Source: Inquilinus limosus DSM 16000 (GTDB lineage: Bacteria > Pseudomonadota > Alphaproteobacteria > DSM-16000 > Inquilinaceae). Taken from it: DNA of 64,000 nucleotides. The position numbers were made by a program, and so were the translations under genes. Positions 32,059 to 39,909 of the stretch are shown here, piece by piece. Positions within the stretch are counted from its first letter, which is position 1. Each line of letters starts with the position of its first letter. The notes below the pieces were generated by a model, which was not told the origin of the DNA, did not search any database, and was given only the letters and a program-made list of their open reading frames with translations. The stretch lies in assembly GCF_000423185.1 (NCBI RefSeq), contig NZ_AUHM01000005.1:62001-126000 (forward strand), given 5' to 3'.

Positions 32059-33639
32059 TCACTTCGTCAGATAGGCTCCGGCGAAGATGTTGTTGCCGAG
32101 CGGGATCTGGACGAAGCCATGCACATTCTTGCGCAGCGCCACCGGATAGGGCGTCTCGTACAGATACAGGATCGGGCCGGAGACGGAGTAGATCTTCTGG
32201 ATCTGTGCGTACTGCTCGGCCCGCTTCTTGGCGTCGCTCTCCTTCTGCGAGGCCTCGAACAGCTTGTCGACCTCGTCATTCTTCCAGCCCGAATGCAGGG
32301 CGTCGATCACGGGCGAATAGGCGAAGTAGGAGGTGATCTGGCTGGGATCGTTGATGTCGTTCGTCCAGGCCGACATGCGCATCGAGAAGTCGCCCTTGCG
32401 GTAGCGGTCGGTCAAGGTGGCGTTGTCGACCTGCTCGATCTCCAGCTTCACCCCGAGCGCGGCCCACATCTGCTGCACCGCCGCGCCGATGCCGAGCTGG
32501 TCCTGGTTGCCCGGCAGCGCCATCACCTTGGTGCTGAAGCCGTCGCCGTAGCCCGCCTCCTGCAGCAGCAGCTTCGCCTTGGCCGGATCGTAGGGGTACA
32601 ACGGCGTGTCGCCCGTATGGTACAGCGTGGTCGACGACATGTAGGAGGTCTGCGGCTTGCCGACGCCATGGGTGACGATCTGGATGATCGCGTCCTTGTC
32701 GATGGCGTAGTTCAGCGCCTGCCGCACCTTCTCGTTGGCCAGCGGGTTGTCGCTGCCGTCGGTCAGCTTCGGCCGGACGTTCATGGTGATGAACTGCACC
32801 CGGGTCGACGGATACAGCTGCATCTGCAGCTCGGGATCGCCCTGCAGCTCGGCGACCCGCGCATAGGGGATGAACTCGGCACCGTCCAGCTCGCCCGCCT
32901 TCAACTTCAGGATTCGGGTGGCGTCGTCCGGGATGATCTCGAAATCGACCGCGTCGAGATAGGGCAGGGGCTTGCCGTCCTCGCCCGGCTTCCAGTAGTG
33001 GGGGTTGCGCACGATCCGCATCGACGACCCGCGCTGCCACTTCTCGAACATGAAGGGGCCGGAGCCGATCGGGTGCTCGGCGAAGGCGTGCGCCTTCTCG
33101 TCGTCGGTGGCGCCCGGCGCCGCCTCGAAGGCGGCCTTCGGCATGATCGCGGTGTTGAAGGTCGACAGCGCGGCGATGATCGTCGGATCCGGGTGCTGCA
33201 GCTTCAGCACCACGGTCGTCGGGTCCTGGACCACCACCTCGCCGATCGAGGCGATCAGGCTGTTCCAGATGCCGTTCTTCGGGTTGCGCGCCCGGTCCAG
33301 CGACCATTTCACGTCCTCGGCCGTGATCGGCGTGCCGTCCGAGAACTTGGTGCCCTCGCGCAGGGTCAGGGTGACCGACAGCCCGTCGTCGGAGACCTTC
33401 CAGGCGGTGGCCAGGCCAGGCTCCACCGTCAGCCCGTCGGCCGACGGCTGCAGCAGCGTGTCGTAGAGATTGGTCAGGATCCAGATGTCGACATTGGCGT
33501 CGTTCAGCACCGGGTCGAGGAACAGGCTGTCGGCGTAGCGCCCGTACCGCATCTCCCCGCCGCGCTCGGCCGCCAGCGCCCCCGCGCTCGTCCCCGCCAG
33601 CAAAACCGCCGCCACGGCCGCCTTCAGCAGCATCCTCAT
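32059..33639 (-). CDS. Oligopeptide-type ABC importer solute-binding protein (family 5)
   Basis: A 526-residue periplasmic protein with a Sec signal peptide (MRMLLKAAVAAVLLAGTSAGALA, cleavage near residue 23). The mature protein has the family 5 (DppA/OppA) signature region KFSDGTPITAEDVKWSLDRA, plus RQALNYAIDKDAI and LLQEAGYGDG segments. Family 5 receptors take peptides but also opines, glutathione, sugars and cyclic compounds, so the ligand is open. The ATG at 33639 has GGAGG 5 bases upstream; a longer frame upstream lacks support. Confidence 0.87.
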   Translation of the reverse strand: MRMLLKAAVAAVLLAGTSAGALAAERGGEMRYGRYADSLFLDPVLNDANVDIWILTNLYDTLLQPSADGLTVEPGLATAWKVSDDGLSVTLTLREGTKFSDGTPITAEDVKWSLDRARNPKNGIWNSLIASIGEVVVQDPTTVVLKLQHPDPTIIAALSTFNTAIMPKAAFEAAPGATDDEKAHAFAEHPIGSGPFMFEKWQRGSSMRIVRNPHYWKPGEDGKPLPYLDAVDFEIIPDDATRILKLKAGELDGAEFIPYARVAELQGDPELQMQLYPSTRVQFITMNVRPKLTDGSDNPLANEKVRQALNYAIDKDAIIQIVTHGVGKPQTSYMSSTTLYHTGDTPLYPYDPAKAKLLLQEAGYGDGFSTKVMALPGNQDQLGIGAAVQQMWAALGVKLEIEQVDNATLTDRYRKGDFSMRMSAWTNDINDPSQITSYFAYSPVIDALHSGWKNDEVDKLFEASQKESDAKKRAEQYAQIQKIYSVSGPILYLYETPYPVALRKNVHGFVQIPLGNNIFAGAYLTK

Positions 33640-33847
33640 CGCGACCTCCACTGTTGGTTGAAGCCCTCCCGGGTCGCCATGTGTTCTGGCGTGGTAGAAC
33701 GCTAGCGCCGCCGCGGCGGCAGAGTCAATCGACCTGAGGCGCGCCAAATTCGGCAATACCTGCAATGATCTGGTCGGTTTCAGGAAAGCACGTTGCTGCC
33801 TATTCAGGCTGTGTGCTAGTGGACTGGTACAGGAGAACTCTCGTCTC
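33640..33847. promoter_or_regulatory. Divergent promoter region, Dpp importer versus GntR operon
   Basis: This 208-bp intergenic region separates the leftward Dpp importer and the rightward GntR-creatininase operon. It is less GC-rich than the flanking genes. I see a weak inverted repeat GTTCT-8-AGAAC at 33683-33700 and a GTGTGCTAGTGGAC patch close to the GntR start, neither strong enough to call as an operator. The most likely role is two back-to-back promoters under control of the adjacent GntR protein. Confidence 0.4.
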
Positions 33848-34837
33848 ATGAAGCTGCAGATCGACCGCGAGCTGCCGGTGCCCCTCGGGGTCCAGGTCAA
33901 GGGCCTGATCGAATACGGCATCGCCTGCGGCGAGCTGAGCCCGGGGGAGCGGCTGCCTTCGGTGCGCGAGCTGGCGGAATCGCTGGCCGTCGCACCGATG
34001 ACCGTGGCCCTGGTCTATCGCGGCCTGCGCGAGGCCGGGCTGATCGAGACCCACCGCGGCCGCGGCTGCTTCGTCGCTGACGGCCGCGGGGCGGACCGAC
34101 GGCCTCGGGCGGGGATCGCCGAGATCCAGCGCCGGCTCGACCACCTGATCGACGACGCCGTGGCGCTCGGGCTGACGCCGGCCGACTTGACCGGCATGGT
34201 CCAGGCGCGGCTGGCCCGGCGCCGGCCCCGGCGGCGGGCCCGCACCGTCGTCATGCTCGGCCTGTTCCGCGACGCCACCCGCGCCTATGCCGCGGCGATC
34301 CAGGCCCGGCTGCCGCCCGGCACGACGGTGCAGCCGCTGACCCTGGACGAGCTGCGCGGTGACGAGGCCGCGCGGCGCCGGGCGGCGGAGGCCGAGCTGG
34401 TGGTGACCTTCCCGAACCGCCAGCGCGAGGCCGCGGCGCTGCTGCCGGACAGCCGGGTGGTGGCGATCCGCTTCATCCCGTCGGAGGAGACGCGGCGGGC
34501 GCTGGCCGGGCTGGACCCGCTGGCGCGCCTCGGCGTCGCCTCGCGCTTCGCCGACTTCCTGCCGATCATGAAATCCGGGGTGCAGCGTTTCGCCCCGCAT
34601 GTCCGCCGGGTTACCGCCGCCGCGCTGGGCACGCCGGCGCTCGACGCCGTGATCGACCAGTCCGATGTCGTCGTCCTGTCGACCGGCGCCGAGAGCGTGC
34701 TGCCCCGGCTGCGCCCCGGGGTCAGGGCGATCGAGTACCGGCACAGCCCGGACCCGGTGGATGTCGACCAGCAGATCGCGCCACTGCTCTCGCCGGACGC
34801 CGAGGGCATCGCGGAACCGCAGGAGGCCTTGCCGTGA
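33848..34837 (+). CDS. GntR-family regulator with an unrecognised C-terminal domain
   Basis: A 329-residue protein. Residues about 10-78 are a GntR winged helix (GLIEYGIACGELSPGERLPSVRELAESLAVAPMTVALVYRGLREAGLI). The remaining ~250 residues look like a two-lobed alpha/beta domain: ARTVVMLGLFRDATRAYAAAIQARLP, then ELVVTFPNRQREAAALLPDSRVVAI and DVVVLSTGAESVL. This resembles a periplasmic-binding-like or HutC-unrelated effector domain that I cannot name, so the effector is unknown. The start codon has a GAG-rich leader, and the stop overlaps the creatininase GTG start, so regulator and enzymes form one operon. Confidence 0.75.
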   Translation: MKLQIDRELPVPLGVQVKGLIEYGIACGELSPGERLPSVRELAESLAVAPMTVALVYRGLREAGLIETHRGRGCFVADGRGADRRPRAGIAEIQRRLDHLIDDAVALGLTPADLTGMVQARLARRRPRRRARTVVMLGLFRDATRAYAAAIQARLPPGTTVQPLTLDELRGDEAARRRAAEAELVVTFPNRQREAAALLPDSRVVAIRFIPSEETRRALAGLDPLARLGVASRFADFLPIMKSGVQRFAPHVRRVTAAALGTPALDAVIDQSDVVVLSTGAESVLPRLRPGVRAIEYRHSPDPVDVDQQIAPLLSPDAEGIAEPQEALP

Positions 34838-35535
34838 AGATCAGCGAGATGAACTGGAGCCAGGTCGAGGCCTATCTGCAGCGCGACGACCGCGCCGTGC
34901 TGCCGCTCGGCAGTACCGAGCAGCATGCGGGGCTGAGCCTGTCGGTCGACAGCATCCTCAGCGAGCGGGTCGGGGCCGAGGCGGCGGAGCCGCTGGGCGT
35001 GCCGGTGTTTCCGGTCGTGGCCTACGGCATCACCCCCTATTTTCTGGCCTATCCCGGCACGGTCAGCCTGCGGGTCGAGACCTATGCCCGGCTGATGCAC
35101 GACATCCTCGACAGCCTGTACCGCACCGGTTTCCGCCGCATCCTGATCGTCAACGGCCATGGCGGCAACCAGCCGGCCCAGTCTGTGGCCGGCGAATGGA
35201 TGGCCGGGCGCGAGGGCGCCGCGGTCAAGTTCCACAACTGGTGGAACGCGCCCAAGACCTGGGCCAAGGTGCAGGACATCGACCGCCAGGCCTCGCACGC
35301 GTCCTGGATGGAGAATTTCCCCTGGACCCGGCTGCCCGGCGTCGACCAGCCGACCCAGCGCAAGCCGATGATCGACTTCGACCGGATGCGGGTGATGGGG
35401 CCGGAGGCGCTGAAGCACTATCTCGGTGACGGCAATTTCGGCGGCCACTACCAGCGCTCGGACGACGAGACGCAGGCGATCTGGGACGTGGCGGTGGCCG
35501 AGACCCGGGCCTTGATCGAAGGGCCCTGGGCATGA
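34834..35535 (+). CDS. Creatininase-family amidohydrolase
   Basis: A 233-residue metal-dependent amidohydrolase. The metal-binding residues of the family are visible: Glu29 and His31 in GSTEQHAG, Asp39 in SVDS, and His109 in NGHGGN. The family includes creatinine amidohydrolase, formamidopyrimidine-type deformylases, the mycofactocin peptidase MftE and inosose hydrolases, so the amide or lactam substrate is not certain. The GTG at 34834 overlaps the GntR stop (GTGA) and has AGGAGG upstream. The ketopantoate-reductase-like gene overlaps its stop by 4 bases. Confidence 0.83.
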   Translation: MKISEMNWSQVEAYLQRDDRAVLPLGSTEQHAGLSLSVDSILSERVGAEAAEPLGVPVFPVVAYGITPYFLAYPGTVSLRVETYARLMHDILDSLYRTGFRRILIVNGHGGNQPAQSVAGEWMAGREGAAVKFHNWWNAPKTWAKVQDIDRQASHASWMENFPWTRLPGVDQPTQRKPMIDFDRMRVMGPEALKHYLGDGNFGGHYQRSDDETQAIWDVAVAETRALIEGPWA

Positions 35536-36554
35536 GGGGAGGGCCGATCCTGGTCTGGGGTGCCGGCGCCATCGGCGGCACGGTGGGCGCCGCCCTGGTC
35601 CGGGCCGGGGCGGATGTCCTGTTCGTCGATCAGGCCGCCGACCATGTCGCCGCGATCAACGCCCGGGGCCTGCGCATCACCGGCCCGGTCGCCGAGTACG
35701 CGGTGTCGGCCCGCGCGGTCACGCCGGACGCGGTCGAGGGCGAGTTCGACCGGATCTTCCTCTGCGTCAAGGCGCACCACACCGAAGCGGCGATGGAGGT
35801 GATCGCCCCGCACCTGGCCCGGTGCGGCTATGTCGCCTCGCTGCAGAACGGGCTGAATGAGCGCGTGATCGCCGCCCGGATCGACAAGGCCCGCACCCTC
35901 GGCTGCTTCGTCAATTTCGGCGCCGACTACATCGAGCCGGGCGTGATCCACCATGGCGGCCGCGGCGCGGTCGTGGTCGGCGAGCTGGACGGCGAGCGCA
36001 CGCCGCGGATCGAACAGCTGCACAGCCTGCTGCGGAGGTTCGAGCCGCAGGCTGTGCTGACCGACAACATCTGGGGCTATCTCTGGGGCAAGCTGATCTA
36101 TGGCGCGCTGCTGTTCGCCACTGCGGTGACCCCGGACCCGATCGCCGATGTGCTGGAGGCGCCGAGGCATCGCGCGGTGCTGACCCGGCTGGCGCTGGAG
36201 GTCGGCGCCGTCGCGGCGGCGGAGGGGATCCGGCCGGAGGCCTTCGACGGCTTCGACCCGGCCGCCTTCCGCCCCGGCGCGCCGGCCGAGGCGATCGCCC
36301 GGTCCTTCGCCGACATGGTGGCGCACAACCGCCGCTCGGCCAAAACGCATTCCGGCATCTGGCGCGACCTGGCGGTGCGGCGGCGCCCGACCGAGGTCGA
36401 CGCCCAGCTGGGCCCGGTGGTGGAGATCGGGGCGCGGCACGGCGTGCCGACGCCGGTCACGGCGCGGCTGATCGCGCTCGTTCACGATATAGAGGCCGGC
36501 CGGCGCGAGATGGCGCTGGCCCTGCTGGACGAGCTGGACACCGTGTCGGCCTGA
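35532..36554 (+). CDS. Ketopantoate reductase-family (ApbA/PanE) oxidoreductase
   Basis: A 340-residue NADPH-dependent reductase. The N-terminal Rossmann motif is ILVWGAGAIGGTVGAALVRAG; a VASLQNGLNE segment follows, and the C-terminal helical domain has KLIYGALLFATAVT and the SMxxD-like region AHNRRSAKTHSGIWRDLAVRRRPTEVD. True PanE has a Lys/Asn/Ser/Glu set; here the KLIYG Lys and the E of RPTEVD fit. Because it lies in a catabolic operon with an amidohydrolase and an SDR, it is more likely a paralogue that reduces or oxidises another 2-keto acid or lactone than the pantothenate enzyme. ATGA overlap with the upstream gene. Confidence 0.8.
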   Translation: MRGGPILVWGAGAIGGTVGAALVRAGADVLFVDQAADHVAAINARGLRITGPVAEYAVSARAVTPDAVEGEFDRIFLCVKAHHTEAAMEVIAPHLARCGYVASLQNGLNERVIAARIDKARTLGCFVNFGADYIEPGVIHHGGRGAVVVGELDGERTPRIEQLHSLLRRFEPQAVLTDNIWGYLWGKLIYGALLFATAVTPDPIADVLEAPRHRAVLTRLALEVGAVAAAEGIRPEAFDGFDPAAFRPGAPAEAIARSFADMVAHNRRSAKTHSGIWRDLAVRRRPTEVDAQLGPVVEIGARHGVPTPVTARLIALVHDIEAGRREMALALLDELDTVSA

Positions 36555-36567
36555 GCGGGAGGCGAGC

Positions 36568-37332
36568 ATGACTCAGGATTTCACCGGCCGGACGGTGATC
36601 GTGACCGGCGCCGCCCACGGCTTCGGCCGGGCGATCGCCGCCGCCTTCGCGGCGCGAGGCGCGCGGGTCTGGGCCTGTGATGTGCTGAGCGAGGAGCTGG
36701 CCGAGACCGGACGGCTGCTCGGATCGGACGGGGCGGTGCGCACCGTCGACGTCACCGACCGCGACGCAGTCCGGGCGCTGGTGGCGGAGGCCGAGACGGC
36801 CTCTGCCGCAGGCTCGGTGGACGTGCTGGTCAACAATGCCGGCGGTGTGCTCGGCCAGGTCGGCCGGCCGATCGAGGAGATCGGGCCGCAAGCCTGGCAG
36901 GCGATCTTCGATGTCAACCTGTCCGGCGCGTTCTGGTGCGCCCAGGCGGTGGCGCCGGGGATGAAGCGCCGCGGCGGCGGCCGCATCGTCAACATCTCCA
37001 GCGGCGCCGGACTTGGCGTCAGTCTGACCGGGATCCAGGCCTATGCCAGCGCCAAGGCCGGGCAGATCGGCCTGACCCGGCAGCTGGCACATGAGCTGGG
37101 GCCCTGGGGCATCACCGTGAACAACGTCGCGCCCGGCTTCGTCCGCTCCAACCCGACGACGGAGCGGCAATGGCAGGCGATGGGCGAGGCGGGCCAGGCC
37201 CGGCTGGTCGGGTCGATCGCGCTGCGGCGCCTCGGCACGGTCGACGACATCGCCCACGCCGTCCTGTTCTTCGCCTCGGATGCTACCGGCTGGATCACCG
37301 GCCAGGTGCTGAGCGTGGATGGAGGAAAATGA
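36568..37332 (+). CDS. Classical SDR family oxidoreductase
   Basis: A 254-residue NAD(P)-dependent oxidoreductase with the cofactor motif TGAAHGFGRAIA, the NNAGG structural motif, and an intact catalytic set: Ser in NISSGAG and Tyr/Lys in YASAKAG. The C-terminus GWITGQVLSVDGGK is standard. It is the third enzyme of the creatininase operon, 13 bp after the reductase, with GGGAGG before the ATG. The substrate is unknown. Compare the SDR at 5475, which lacks the Tyr and Lys. Its stop codon overlaps the start of a short stub ORF (37329). Confidence 0.83.
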   Translation: MTQDFTGRTVIVTGAAHGFGRAIAAAFAARGARVWACDVLSEELAETGRLLGSDGAVRTVDVTDRDAVRALVAEAETASAAGSVDVLVNNAGGVLGQVGRPIEEIGPQAWQAIFDVNLSGAFWCAQAVAPGMKRRGGGRIVNISSGAGLGVSLTGIQAYASAKAGQIGLTRQLAHELGPWGITVNNVAPGFVRSNPTTERQWQAMGEAGQARLVGSIALRRLGTVDDIAHAVLFFASDATGWITGQVLSVDGGK

Positions 37333-37496
37333 GCGCGCCGCAGATCTTCGTCCCGGCGGCGGAGGCGGCGGCTGACACTACAGCGGCGGCGCGGCCAGCG
37401 CGTCCTGCAGGGCCGCGAGGAAGGCCTGGGCGGCGAGCGACAGCGGCCGCCGCTTGGGCACGATCAGGCCGATCGAGACCGGGATGCGCGGCGTGA
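37329..37496 (+). pseudogene. Possible stub of a lost downstream gene
   Basis: An ATG overlaps the SDR stop in the ATGA arrangement seen between most genes here, with GGAGG 3 bases before it. The product would begin MSAPQIFVPAAEAAADTT, but after about 17 codons it runs over the antisense of the LysR 3' end and ends at 37496 as low-complexity Ala/Arg. I read this as the first codons of a fourth operon gene, cut off where the LysR block begins. It could also be chance. Confidence 0.3.
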
Positions 37497-38280
37497 AAGG
37501 TCTGATTGCGATGCCGGGCGCCGCCGCGGCGTCCCAGACCGAGTACTCGTCGACCAGGGCCAGGCCGCGGCCGCGCTCGACCAGCTTGCGCACCACATGG
37601 CTGTGGTTGGCCGACAGCGGGTTGCGGATCTGCACCCCCTCATCGGCCAGCGTCTTGGCGATCACGGCGCCGAAGGGCAAGGTCTTCGGATAGGTGATCA
37701 GCGGCATGCCGGCCAGGTCGGCCGCCTTGATCCCGGCCTGCCGCGACAGCGGATGCGCCGCCGGCAGGATGCAGACCATCGCCCCGGTGCGCAGCGTCTG
37801 CGCCATCAGGTCCATCTCCTGGCTCGGATGGTGAACGAGGCCGAGGTCGTAGTTCCCGCGGCTGACGAAGGAATGGATCTTGTCGGAATCGAGGATGTCG
37901 ATCTGGACGAAGACGTCCGGGTGACGGGCGTTGAAGGCTTCGACCACCAGCGGCAGCAGCGCCACGCCGAAGGTGGCGAGCGTGGCGACCTGGACGAAGC
38001 CGCTCTTCAGCCGGGCCAGGTCGACCGACAGGGTCTCGAAGAAGGCCAGTTCCTCCATCAGCCGCGCCGCATGGGTGAACAGGATCTCGGCCTCCGGCGT
38101 CGGCTGCAGCCGGCCGCCGCTGCGCTGGAACAGCGCGATGCCGATCGAATCCTCCAGCTGCTTCAGCGATTTGCTGGCGTTCGGCTGGGTCGTTCCCAGG
38201 ATCTCTGCGGCCTCGGTGACCGATCCGGTCTTCATGAACACCATCAGCGTCTCGAGATGGCGGATCTTGATCCTGTGCAT
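37378..38280 (-). CDS. LysR-family transcriptional regulator
   Basis: A 300-residue regulator with an N-terminal helix-turn-helix (LETLMVFMKTGSVTEAAEILGTTQPNASKSLKQLEDSIGIALF, about 9-52) and a LysR substrate domain with two lobes, starting around FVQVATLATFGVALLP. It is divergent from the FAD oxidoreductase-hydantoinase-Dpp operon across 261 bp and so is the likely activator or repressor of that operon. A strong inverted repeat at 38303-38320 starts 22 bp before its start codon, a position usual for LysR autoregulation. The effector is unknown. Confidence 0.86.
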   Translation of the reverse strand: MHRIKIRHLETLMVFMKTGSVTEAAEILGTTQPNASKSLKQLEDSIGIALFQRSGGRLQPTPEAEILFTHAARLMEELAFFETLSVDLARLKSGFVQVATLATFGVALLPLVVEAFNARHPDVFVQIDILDSDKIHSFVSRGNYDLGLVHHPSQEMDLMAQTLRTGAMVCILPAAHPLSRQAGIKAADLAGMPLITYPKTLPFGAVIAKTLADEGVQIRNPLSANHSHVVRKLVERGRGLALVDEYSVWDAAAAPGIAIRPFTPRIPVSIGLIVPKRRPLSLAAQAFLAALQDALAAPPL

Positions 38281-38302
38281 GCGCGGCCCCTGGCAGGCGA
38301 CA

Positions 38303-38344
38303 TTCCATTTCGGAATGGAAAGCTCGAATAAATGAATTTTCCAT
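38303..38344. promoter_or_regulatory. Candidate LysR binding region
   Basis: TTCCATT (38303-38309) and AATGGAA (38314-38320) are perfect 7-bp inverted arms with a 4-base TCGG spacer. A further half-site TTCCAT is at 38339-38344. The region is AT-rich compared with its surroundings. A recognition site plus a nearby half-site is the usual LysR pattern. The remaining sequence up to 38507 shows no other convincing signal. Confidence 0.5.
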
Positions 38345-38507
38345 GACGGAGCGGAGCTGCCTAGCATCGTCTCGCGATCACTGGGCGGGCCGGATCCCGC
38401 CGGATCAAGAATTCGAGCGCAGGTCGAAGATTTCGTGCCGGAAAACGGCACGCAGGCCGTCCTGCGGACAGGGGAAGGCTTTGACTCACGACGTCGGGAG
38501 ACGCGTC

Positions 38508-38558
38508 ATGGCGTTTGGCTGTGCGGTCGGAATGGGCATCGATGTCGCCGCCGGTTGA
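38508..38558 (+). CDS. Possible 16-residue leader ORF before the FAD oxidoreductase
   Basis: An ATG with GGGAG 7 bases upstream opens a 16-codon frame that ends at 38556-38558, overlapping the first 17 bases of the FAD oxidoreductase in another frame. The larger gene has only a weak ribosome binding site, so ribosomes could reach it after translating this leader. No composition bias points to attenuation. Weak evidence. Confidence 0.2.
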   Translation: MAFGCAVGMGIDVAAG

Positions 38559-39861
38559 TCCGGTCGCCTCCGACGCCACCCTGCCGGCCAGGGTCGACGT
38601 GGTCGTGGTCGGCGGCGGCATCGTCGGCGCCGCGACGGCGCTGTTCCTGGCCGAGAAGGGCGTCTCGGTCGCCCTGTGCGAGAAGGGCCGCATCGGCGGC
38701 GAGCAGTCCAGCCGCAACTGGGGCTGGTGCCGCAAGATGGGGCGCGACCCGTCCGAGCTGCCGCTGGCGATCGAGAGCCTGCGCCTGTGGGAGGGGATGA
38801 ACGCGCGGGTCGAGGCCGAGACCGGCTTCCGCAAGGCCGGGATCTTCTACCTCTGCGAGACGCCGCAGGATGTCGCCGAGCACGAGGCGTGGCTGGAGCA
38901 TGCGCGCCAGTACCAGCTCGACTCCCGGCTGATCGACGGCGACGAGATCGCGCGGCTGCTGCCCGGCGCGTCGCGGCGCTGGCCGGCCGCCCTCTACACC
39001 CCGAGCGACGGCAGGGCCGAGCCGCAGAAGGCGGCCCCCGCCATCGCCGAGGCGGCGCGCCGGCGGGGCGCCGCGGTGCTGACCGGCTGCGCGGTTCGCG
39101 GCGTCGAGACGAAGGCCGGCCGGATCGCCGGCGTGGTCACCGAGAAGGGGCCGATCGCCTGCGATGCCGTGGTGCTGGCCGGCGGCGCCTGGTCGCGGCT
39201 GTTCTGCGGCAACATGGACCTGTCTTTCCCGCAGCTGAAGATCCTCGGCTGCGTCCTGCGCACCGCGCCGCTGGAAGGCGGGCCGGAGGAGGCGGTCGGC
39301 GCCTCCAACTTCGCCTTCCGCAAGCGGCTCGACGGCGGCTACACCATCGCCCAGCGCAACGCCAACCTGGCGCCGATCGTGCCGGACAGCTTCCGGCTGT
39401 TCTTCGATTTCCTGCCGGCGCTGCGCAAGCAGCGGCGCGAGCTGCGCCTCCGGGTCGGTCGGCGATTCATCGAGGAATGGCGCCTGCCGCGCCGCTGGGC
39501 CCTGGACCAGGCGACGCCCTTCGAGCAGGTGCGGGTGCTGGATCCGGTGCCCGACGACCGCATCCTGGACGAGGGCCGCGCCAACCTGGTCAAGGCCTTT
39601 CCCGCCTTCGAGCGCATGGTGGTGCAGCAGCGCTGGGCCGGGCTGATCGACGTGACGCCGGACGCGGTGCCGGTGATCTCCGCGGTCGACGCCGTGCCGG
39701 GCTTCTTCATCGCCAGCGGCTTCTCCGGCCACGGCTTCGGCATCGGCCCCGGCGCCGGCCGGCTGATGGCCGACCTGGTCGCCGGCGACACCCCGGTCGT
39801 CGACCCCGCCCCGTTCCGCTACGCGCGCTTCGCCAAGGTCCCGCTGCGGGCCGCCGCCTAG
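38542..39861 (+). CDS. FAD-dependent amine/amino-acid oxidoreductase (DAO family)
   Basis: A 439-residue flavoprotein of the DAO/DadA family. The N-terminal FAD motif is VVVVGGGIVGAATALFLAEKG, followed by GGEQSSRNWGWCRKMGRD; the SSRNWGW motif is typical of a subgroup found next to ABC importers and hydantoinases. A C-terminal GFSGHGFGIGPGAGRLMADLV region closes the FAD site. Related enzymes oxidise D-amino acids, sarcosine or other secondary amines. The ATG at 38542 is chosen; a TTG at 38515 is possible. It leads the operon with HyuA, HyuB and a Dpp-type importer, so it may oxidise the amine freed from an imported cyclic amide (inference). Confidence 0.83.
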   Translation: MSPPVDPVASDATLPARVDVVVVGGGIVGAATALFLAEKGVSVALCEKGRIGGEQSSRNWGWCRKMGRDPSELPLAIESLRLWEGMNARVEAETGFRKAGIFYLCETPQDVAEHEAWLEHARQYQLDSRLIDGDEIARLLPGASRRWPAALYTPSDGRAEPQKAAPAIAEAARRRGAAVLTGCAVRGVETKAGRIAGVVTEKGPIACDAVVLAGGAWSRLFCGNMDLSFPQLKILGCVLRTAPLEGGPEEAVGASNFAFRKRLDGGYTIAQRNANLAPIVPDSFRLFFDFLPALRKQRRELRLRVGRRFIEEWRLPRRWALDQATPFEQVRVLDPVPDDRILDEGRANLVKAFPAFERMVVQQRWAGLIDVTPDAVPVISAVDAVPGFFIASGFSGHGFGIGPGAGRLMADLVAGDTPVVDPAPFRYARFAKVPLRAAA

Positions 39862-39909
39862 GAGGCGCGCGATGGTTTCTTCTCTTTCGGTTTCGTGAGG
39901 TCAGTTCGG

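Noticed and set aside
33683-33700. Inverted repeat GTTCT-8-AGAAC in the Dpp/GntR divergent region
   Set aside because: Five-base arms with a long spacer are expected by chance; noted only in the region description.
34834-35535. Calling this gene creatininase outright
   Set aside because: The metal ligands identify the family, but the family has several unrelated substrates and no specificity residue can be judged by eye.
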